DNA of 10,521 bases from Actinomycetota bacterium (GTDB lineage: Bacteria; Actinomycetota; Acidimicrobiia; Acidimicrobiales; AC-14): positions 1 through 10,521 of the forward strand of contig JAIVIH010000057.1 of the NCBI GenBank assembly GCA_020200615.1, given 5' to 3'. A model generated the notes under the pieces. That model did not search any database, had not been told where the DNA came from, and saw only the letters and a program-made list of their open reading frames with translations. Positions 1 through 4,720 of the stretch are shown in pieces. The number at the start of each line of letters is the position of its first letter. The stretch's first letter is position 1. A program made the translations under genes and the position numbers.

Positions 1-891
1 CTCGAGGACGGCCCCGTTGACCTGCCCATTGACTTCGTGGAGCAGCGGGTGGCACGGGGCACGGGCGACGCCGTCTCCGTCGCCCTCACCGCCTTTCCCG
101 ACGACGACGACGACGGCGACCTCATCGTCCTCCCGGGGGACACGCCCCTCGTGCGCCCGTCGACCCTGGGTGGGCTGGTGGCCGAGCACCGTTCGGGCGA
201 CGCCGCCGCCACCCTGCTCACGGCCCGGCTCCCCGACCCGACCGGGATGGGCCGGGTGATCCGGGGCCGCGAGGGCCGGGTCAGCCACATCGTGGAGGAG
301 CTGGACGCCACCGAGTCCGAGCGGGAGATCGACGAGGTGGCGACGTCCATCTACTGCTTCCGGCGCAACGTCCTGGCGCCCGCCCTCCGCCGTCTCAGCC
401 CCGAGAACGCCCAGGGCGAGTACTACCTGACCGACGTCATCGCCGTGCTGTCCCAGGCCGGATACTGGGTGACGGCCCTGGAGACCGAGGACCCCACGGA
501 GGCCTTCGGGGTCAACGACCGGGCCCAGCTGGCGTCGGCCGAAGGGGAGCTGCGGCGCCGGATCAACCGGCGCTGGATGAGGGCGGGCGTGGCCATGATC
601 GACCCAGACCGCACCTACGTCGACGCCACCGTCCGCCTGGGCCCCGACGTCACCCTGTTCCCGGGCACCATGCTGCAGGGGCGCACAGTCGTGGGCGCCC
701 GCGCTCAGCTGGGGCCCGACGTCCGCCTGGTCGACTGTGCCGTCGGCGAGGGGGCGACCCTGGAGAAGACCGTCGGATACGACGCCGAGGTCGGGCCCCA
801 GGCGGTGGTGGGCCCGTTCGCCGTGCTCCGGCCCGGGAGCCACATTCCCCCGGATACGACGACCGGTCCCTTCTACACTGCTCTCCCATGA
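1..891 (+). CDS. glmU: GlmU-type UDP-N-acetylglucosamine pyrophosphorylase, 5' end outside window, short C-terminal domain
   Basis: The frame is open from base 1, so the N-terminus with the GxGTRM-type nucleotide motif lies upstream of the window. GlmU joins UTP and GlcNAc-1-phosphate to make UDP-GlcNAc for peptidoglycan in the cytoplasm. The pyrophosphorylase part is clear: VEQRVARGTGDAV, the PGDTPLV strand with the metal-binding Asp, IVEELDA, the NAQGEYYLTD signature and GVNDR. A left-handed beta-helix starts around 600 (VDATVRLGPDVTLFPGT) but stops after only about 80 residues, just past VLRPG, at TGA 889-891. Full GlmU proteins (about 450-480 residues) continue for some 120 more residues, which hold the acetyltransferase catalytic His, Lys, Tyr and Asn residues; all are absent. 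Where the family has EINTGI, this protein has EVATSI, losing an Asn that contacts UDP-GlcNAc in E. coli GlmU. The stop overlaps the prs start as ATGA, so the short end looks native. A related sugar-1-phosphate nucleotidyltransferase cannot be excluded. Confidence 0.88.
   Translation, partial: LEDGPVDLPIDFVEQRVARGTGDAVSVALTAFPDDDDDGDLIVLPGDTPLVRPSTLGGLVAEHRSGDAAATLLTARLPDPTGMGRVIRGREGRVSHIVEELDATESEREIDEVATSIYCFRRNVLAPALRRLSPENAQGEYYLTDVIAVLSQAGYWVTALETEDPTEAFGVNDRAQLASAEGELRRRINRRWMRAGVAMIDPDRTYVDATVRLGPDVTLFPGTMLQGRTVVGARAQLGPDVRLVDCAVGEGATLEKTVGYDAEVGPQAVVGPFAVLRPGSHIPPDTTTGPFYTALP
100..114 (+). repeat. (GAC)5 trinucleotide run in glmU
   Basis: Five tandem GAC codons encode Asp-Asp-Asp-Asp-Asp, followed by GGC GAC. 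They sit in the loop just before the LIVLPGDTPL strand of the pyrophosphorylase domain. This is a short in-frame microsatellite that could change length by slippage without breaking the frame. No function is implied. Confidence 0.6.
874..879 (+). promoter_or_regulatory. Candidate -10 box (TACACT) for leaderless prs transcript
   Basis: TACACT matches the actinobacterial TAnnnT consensus and ends 8 nt before the prs ATG, inside the last codons of glmU. The bases between it and the ATG are pyrimidine-rich and offer no Shine-Dalgarno. The layout would suit a leaderless or nearly leaderless transcript. No convincing -35 hexamer is visible 16-19 bp upstream, and the ATGA overlap with glmU could by itself provide translation by coupling, so this is a weak call. 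Confidence 0.3.
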
Positions 892-1871
892 CCCGGACCA
901 AGGAGCTGACGCCGACCAAGAGGCTGCAGCTCTTCACCGGGGGATCCAACGTGCCCCTGGCCCAGGACATCGCCCGACACCTCGACGTCGACCTGGGTGA
1001 CACCAACCTCTCCCACTTCGCCGACGGCGAGAAGCACTGCCGGTTCGGGGAGTCCATCCGGGGGGCCGACGTCTTCATCATCCAGACCCACAGCAGCCCG
1101 GTGAACGAGTCGATCATGGAGCAGCTGATCATGATCGACGCGGCCAAGCGGGCGTCGGCCAAGCGGATCACCGCCGTCTGCCCCTACTACGGCTACTCCC
1201 GGCAGGACCGCAAGGCCCGGGAGCGCGAGCCGATCACGGCCAAGCTCGTCGCCGACATGCTCAGCACGGCCGGGGTCGACCGGGTGGTGAGCGTCGACCT
1301 CCACTCGGGCCAGATCCAGGGCTTCTTCGATGTCCCCGTCGACCACCTCACGGCCATGCCCATCCTGGCCGACTACGTGCAGCAGAACGTGGGCGAGGAC
1401 GTCGTCATCGTGTCTCCCGACGCCGGCCGGGTGAAGCTGGCCGAGCGGTTCTCCAGCCACCTGGGCGCGAGCCTGGCCATCATCCACAAGCGCCGGGAGA
1501 TGACCTCGGCCAACCGGGTCGAGGCCCTGGATGTGGTCGGAGACGTGGACGGGCGGGTGTGCGTGCTGATCGACGACATGATCGACACCGCCGGCACCGT
1601 CTGTGCCGCGGCCGAGCAGCTCCGGGCCCACGGGGCGGTCGAGGTCCACGCCATGGCCACCCACGGGATCTTCTCCGACCCGGCCATCGACCGGATCAAG
1701 AACTCCCTGATCTCGCGGGTCGTGGTGACCGACACCCTGCCCCTCGCCGACGACCGTCGCATCGACAAGATCGAGGTCCTGTCCGTCGCCGGCATCATCG
1801 CCGACGCCCTCGACGCCGTGTTCCAGGACAGCTCGGTATCGGAGATCTTCGGAGGCGAGAACCAGTCCTGA
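888..1871 (+). CDS. prs: Ribose-phosphate pyrophosphokinase (PRPP synthetase)
   Basis: 327-residue cytoplasmic enzyme that transfers pyrophosphate from ATP to ribose-5-phosphate, making PRPP for purine, pyrimidine, NAD, His and Trp synthesis (and decaprenyl-phosphoryl-arabinose in some actinobacteria). Class I features are all present: FADGEKHCRF near the N-terminus, YYGYSRQDRK in the ATP-binding region, the PRPP-synthetase signature DLHSGQIQGFFDVPVDH, the flexible-loop HKRREM, and the PRPP-binding loop VLIDDMIDTAGT. The length is normal for the family (about 310-330). The ATG overlaps the glmU TGA as ATGA, implying translational coupling, and the start gives the expected short N-terminal tail before LQLFTGGSNVPLA. 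The glmU-prs pair is widespread in Gram-positive bacteria, linking two consumers of central sugar phosphates. I see nothing abnormal in the sequence. Confidence 0.97.
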   Translation: MTRTKELTPTKRLQLFTGGSNVPLAQDIARHLDVDLGDTNLSHFADGEKHCRFGESIRGADVFIIQTHSSPVNESIMEQLIMIDAAKRASAKRITAVCPYYGYSRQDRKAREREPITAKLVADMLSTAGVDRVVSVDLHSGQIQGFFDVPVDHLTAMPILADYVQQNVGEDVVIVSPDAGRVKLAERFSSHLGASLAIIHKRREMTSANRVEALDVVGDVDGRVCVLIDDMIDTAGTVCAAAEQLRAHGAVEVHAMATHGIFSDPAIDRIKNSLISRVVVTDTLPLADDRRIDKIEVLSVAGIIADALDAVFQDSSVSEIFGGENQS

Positions 1872-1881
1872 GGCGCCGGCC

Positions 1882-1887
1882 TAGACT
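1882..1887 (+). promoter_or_regulatory. Candidate -10 box (TAGACT) for leaderless rplY transcript
   Basis: TAGACT fits TAnnnT and ends exactly 6 nt before the rplY ATG, the classic actinobacterial spacing at which the transcription start falls on the A of the start codon. The 22-nt prs-rplY gap has no Shine-Dalgarno, which agrees with leaderless translation. A -35 hexamer is poor (GAACCA or AGAACC at about 17-18 bp). Inference from pattern only. Confidence 0.42.
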
Positions 1888-1893
1888 GGCTCC

Positions 1894-2562
1894 ATGCAAG
1901 AGGTCTCGTTGGCCGCCGAAGCGCGGCAGGGTAAGGGAAGTCCGGCGGCTCGACGCCTCCGGTTGGAGGGCAAGATTCCCGCCGTCCTCTACGGGCACGG
2001 CATCGACCCCCAGGCCCTGACGGTCGACGCCCGATCCCTGCGGTCGGCGCTGACCCAGGAGGCGGGGATGAACGTCCTCCTGTCGCTGGACGTAAGCGGG
2101 ACCCGGCACCTGGCCCTGGCCCGGCAGCTCCAACGCCACCCCGTGCGGGGCACCGTCTCCCACGTCGACTTCGTGGTCGTCGGGCGGGACGAGGTGGTCT
2201 CGGCCGAGGTGCCCGTGCGCCTGGTGGGAGAGGCCGACGAGGTCTCCAAGAAGGACGGCATGCTCGAGCAGCAGCTGTTCTCGGTCATGGTCCTCGCGAC
2301 CCCGGCCAACATCCCGGCCCACCTCGACGTCGACGTCTCCGAGATGGAGGTGGGCGACTCCGTCAAGGTGGGCGATCTCCGCCTGCCCGAGGGCGTCACC
2401 ACCGAGGCCGACCCCGACGACCAGGTCGTCATGGCCACCGCTTCTACCGTCGCCGCCCAGATCGCGGCCGAGGAAGCCGCAGCCGACGAGGCCGCGGCGC
2501 CAGAGGGCGAGGCCGAGGCGGCCGAGGGCGCCAAGGGCGACGCCGACACCTCGGAGGGCTAG
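1894..2562 (+). CDS. rplY: 50S ribosomal protein L25, general stress protein CTC/TL5 type
   Basis: 222-residue 5S rRNA-binding ribosomal protein of the long CTC/TL5 form. Residues 1 to about 95 form the L25 domain (MQEVSLAAEARQGKGSPAARRLRLEGKIPAVLYG, then HVDFVVV). Residues about 100-190 form the TL5 beta-domain (VPVRLVGEADEV, EQQLFSVMVLATPANIPAHLDVDVSEMEVGDSVKVGDL). The last 35 residues are an Ala/Glu-rich acidic tail, common in actinobacterial and thermophile members and probably disordered. The start is the only ATG that gives the conserved N-terminus, and no Shine-Dalgarno precedes it. The stop is TAG at 2560-2562, and the next gene, pth, lies in the same reading frame immediately beyond it. 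The rplY-pth pairing is common in bacteria and fits a ribosome-function cassette. Confidence 0.95.
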   Translation: MQEVSLAAEARQGKGSPAARRLRLEGKIPAVLYGHGIDPQALTVDARSLRSALTQEAGMNVLLSLDVSGTRHLALARQLQRHPVRGTVSHVDFVVVGRDEVVSAEVPVRLVGEADEVSKKDGMLEQQLFSVMVLATPANIPAHLDVDVSEMEVGDSVKVGDLRLPEGVTTEADPDDQVVMATASTVAAQIAAEEAAADEAAAPEGEAEAAEGAKGDADTSEG

Positions 2563-2565
2563 GAG
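2553..2565 (+). promoter_or_regulatory. Purine-rich Shine-Dalgarno ahead of CTG start of pth
   Basis: GGAGG at 2553-2557 lies 8 nt upstream of CTG 2566, a normal SD spacing, inside the last codons of rplY. A second GGAG at 2562-2565 abuts the CTG. This supports initiation at 2566. A further purine run at 2583-2590 stands 11 nt before another possible CTG start at 2602, so the choice between the two is open. Confidence 0.4.
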
Positions 2566-3168
2566 CTGCTCCGGCCCCGAGAGGGGGAGGCGGCCGACCT
2601 CCTGGCCGTCGGGCTGGGCAACCCCGGTGCGGAGTACGAGGGCACCCGCCACAATATCGGGGCTGACGTGGTCGCCCTCCTGGCCACCCGCCACGGAACC
2701 AACCTCCGCAGGAGCAAAGAGCGGGCCCTGACCGCCGAGGCGCGGCCCGACGGGCGGTTCCTGGCCCTGGCCTTCCCCCAGACGTTCATGAACCTCTCGG
2801 GCGAGTCGGTGGCCCGCCTGGTCCGGCGGTACGGAATCACCGATGACCTGCGGCGGCTGGTGATCGTGCACGACGAGCTGGACCTGCCCATCGGCCGCAT
2901 CAAGATCAAGGAGGGCGGGGGGACGGCCGGCCACAACGGGCTCGAGTCCATCCGGAACCACCTGCACAGCGCCGACTTCCTGCGGGTGCGGATCGGCATC
3001 GGCAAGCCGCCGGGGAGCCGGATGGGCGCCGACCACGTCCTCCGCCGTCCCGGCAAGGGCGAGCGCATGGACCTCGAGGTGGCGGCCGAGGAGGCAGCCG
3101 ACGCCGTGCTCTGCATCCTGGTCAACGGCCCCGAAGTGGCCATGAACCGGTTCAACTCCGAACGCTGA
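2566..3168 (+). CDS. pth: Peptidyl-tRNA hydrolase (non-standard start)
   Basis: Pth cleaves the ester of peptidyl-tRNAs that fall off stalled ribosomes and so recycles tRNA. All the key family residues are visible: the Asn of GLGNPG (2611-2628), the catalytic His of TRHN (codon 2650), the Asn of FMNLSG, the Asp of VHDELDLP (codon 2872) and GHNGL. The protein ends with NRFNSER, a normal Pth C-terminus. The start is the odd part. From the rplY TAG (2560) to GTG 2668 there is no ATG, GTG or TTG in frame, and starting at 2668 would remove GLGNPG and the catalytic His. I therefore begin at CTG 2566 (about 200 residues, preceded by GGAGG at 8 nt); CTG 2602, which would give LAVGLGNPG, is the alternative. 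A base error that destroyed a standard start is equally possible. Function is secure, start is not. Confidence 0.85.
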   Translation: MLRPREGEAADLLAVGLGNPGAEYEGTRHNIGADVVALLATRHGTNLRRSKERALTAEARPDGRFLALAFPQTFMNLSGESVARLVRRYGITDDLRRLVIVHDELDLPIGRIKIKEGGGTAGHNGLESIRNHLHSADFLRVRIGIGKPPGSRMGADHVLRRPGKGERMDLEVAAEEAADAVLCILVNGPEVAMNRFNSER

Positions 3169-3175
3169 AAAAGGC

Positions 3176-3207
3176 TTGACTTGGCCCTTAGGGCCAGGTC
3201 GTATCCT
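3176..3207 (+). promoter_or_regulatory. Promoter with 20-bp spacer containing a perfect dyad (possible operator)
   Basis: The -35 box TTGACT (3176-3181) and -10 box TATCCT (3202-3207, matching TAnnnT) are separated by 20 bp, longer than the usual 17-18. A perfect dyad, TGGCCCT-T-AGGGCCA (3182-3196), fills most of the spacer. An overlong spacer carrying the operator dyad is the hallmark of promoters activated by MerR-family regulators; a repressor operator overlapping a promoter is the alternative. The predicted start, around 3214, leaves a leader of under 20 nt that is essentially just the ribosome binding site of the Cys-rich ORF. The dyad lacks a T-tract, so it is unlikely to be the pth terminator. 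Confidence 0.55.
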
Positions 3208-3216
3208 TGAGTCGAG

Positions 3217-3225
3217 AGGAGGTGA
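3217..3225 (+). promoter_or_regulatory. Very strong Shine-Dalgarno (AGGAGGTGA)
   Basis: The nine bases match the complement of the 16S rRNA 3' end and sit 5 nt before ATG 3231. No other gene in the window has an SD this good at a normal distance. It fixes the start of the Cys-rich ORF and indicates that this tiny gene is meant to be translated efficiently. Confidence 0.8.
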
Positions 3226-3230
3226 GGAAG

Positions 3231-3360
3231 ATGGCAGATGGAATCAGCGGCGGTGTCGGCTGTGGCTGCGGCTGCGGCGAGATGACCGTGGTCACGGACG
3301 CAGGCGAGGCCTGCGGCTGCGGCTGCGAGTGTTGCGCCGACGACACGCCCAAGACCCCCC
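3231..3360 (+). CDS. Cys-rich small protein, metal-binding-like; 3' end unclear
   Basis: From ATG 3231 the first 42 residues contain eight cysteines in two clusters: CGCGCG (Cys11, 13, 15) and CGCGCECC (Cys28, 30, 32, 34, 35), joined by EMTVVTDAGEA and followed by an acidic ADD and PKT. CxC and CC spacing of this kind is typical of thiolate metal clusters such as metallothionein-like peptides, but I cannot assign it to a named family. The reading frame is formally open to 3785; beyond codon 42 it is Pro/Arg/Gly-rich and is clearly the shadow of mfd, so only the first part is supported. Around the C7 run at 3355-3361 the sequence slides into the mfd frame. Either a short C-terminus and stop were lost there, or the Cys-rich part is fused to Mfd by a frameshift. 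The strong SD and dedicated promoter argue that the gene is real. Confidence 0.6.
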
Positions 3361-4645
3361 CTCGTCCCCGGGCTGATCGGGACGTCCTCGGCCGTGATCG
3401 CCGTGCCCGAGCCGGCGCGCGCCTTCTTCGTGGCCGGCCTGGCCCACCTGCTGGACCGCCAACCCATCGTGGTGGCCGTCCCCACCACGGCCGAGGCGGA
3501 GCGGGTGGCCCACGACCTACGGGCCTACCTCGGCCAGCCGGGTGGGCCGGGCGGCGGCGGCGCCGACGCCACCAGCCCGGTCGAGGTCTTCCCCGCCTGG
3601 GAGACCCTCCCCTTCGAGCGGGTGAGCCCCAGCGTCGAGACCATGGGTCGCCGGCTGCGGGTGCTGTGGCGCCTGCGCCAGCCGGACCGGGCCCCCCGGG
3701 TGCTGGTGGCCCCCATCCGGGCTCTCGTGCAGCGGCTGGGCCCCCACGTGGAGGAAGTGGAGCCGGTGGTGGTCCGGCCCGGTGACCAGATCGACCCCAT
3801 CCAGCTCGTCGAGCGCCTGGTCCTGGCCGGCTACCGGCGCGAGTACCAGGTGGAGCACCGGGGCGAGGTCGCTCGCCGGGGCTCGATCGTGGACGTGTTC
3901 CCGTCCACCGCCGACCGCCCCGTCCGCATCGACCTCTGGGGGGACGAGGTCGACCGGTTGTGCCGGTTCTCGGTCTCCGATCAGCGGTCGACGTCCGACG
4001 TGCCCGCCATCGAGCTGTTCCCCTGCCGGGAGCTGTTGCCCACGGACGAGGTCCGGGAGCGGGCCGCGGCCCTGGTGGGGAGCGAGCCGTGGGGACGGGA
4101 GCAGTGGGAGCGCCTGGCCGAGGGGGCGACGTTCGAGGGCATGGAGTCGTGGCTGCCGTGGCTGGGGGGAGAGCAGTCCGAGCACGTCCTGTTCGACCTC
4201 GTGGGACCGGGCGGCCTGGTGGTGCTGGTGGAGCCGCGGCGGATGCGGGACAGGGCCAAGGAGCTCCTGGAAGAGGAGGCCTCGCTGGCCGGCTCCCTGG
4301 CCCAGACTTGGGGGGCCTCAGCCGAGCGGGAATGGCCCCGGCTGCACCTTCCCTTCGACCGCCTGCTGGCCCATACCCGGGCCCCGGCCTGGACGATGGT
4401 CAATGCCGCCGAGGGGCCCGACACCATCGCCATCGGGGCGACGGGGTGGGACCCCGTCCTGGGGGACGCCGAGCGCCTGTCCCGCCAGGTGCGGGACCTG
4501 CTGTCCCGGGACGTCCGGGTGGTGGTGGCCGCCGACGGCGCCGGTTCCGCGGCCCGCATGTCCTCCCTCCTGGGGGAGCACGGCGCCCTTTTGCCAGTGC
4601 TGGAGGAGGGTGGGGCGACGGGCGCCCGCTCGGGTGTCACGGCCG

Positions 4646-4720
4646 GCGGCGGGGCTGGGGCCCCCGCCGCTTCGGAGGAGGGCGGGGCTGGGGCCCCGCC
4701 CGGGAGGCGGCGAAGCCGCC
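4646..4720 (+). repeat. Cluster of three GC-rich palindromes with a 17-bp direct repeat, inside mfd
   Basis: Three perfect hairpins lie in tandem: 9-bp arms at 4646-4654/4662-4670, 9-bp arms at 4680-4688/4693-4701 (loop TGGG), and 6-bp arms at 4706-4711/4715-4720 (loop GAA). A 17-bp direct repeat, GGCGGGGCTGGGGCCCC, occurs at 4648-4664 and 4681-4697. The block is translated as a Gly/Ala/Pro/Arg-rich stretch ([26 protein letters not shown], about residues 419-444) in the linker between the N-terminal module and the polymerase-interacting domain. That linker is shorter in E. coli and M. tuberculosis Mfd, as I recall them. It looks like a REP-like palindromic unit tolerated within a coding region. 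Confidence 0.65.

Noticed and set aside
1795..3036. 413-codon open frame on the - strand opposite rplY and pth
   Set aside because: Low-complexity Gly/Asp/Val/Arg composition typical of antisense frames in high-GC genes; rplY and pth on the + strand are unmistakable.
3182..3196. Dyad TGGCCCTTAGGGCCA as a rho-independent terminator for pth
   Set aside because: It has no following T-tract and sits exactly between good -35 and -10 boxes, so an operator is the better reading.
4646..4720. CRISPR-like or tandem-repeat array in mfd
   Set aside because: Only two copies of a 17-bp unit with a 16-bp gap, embedded in a translated linker; no regular spacers.
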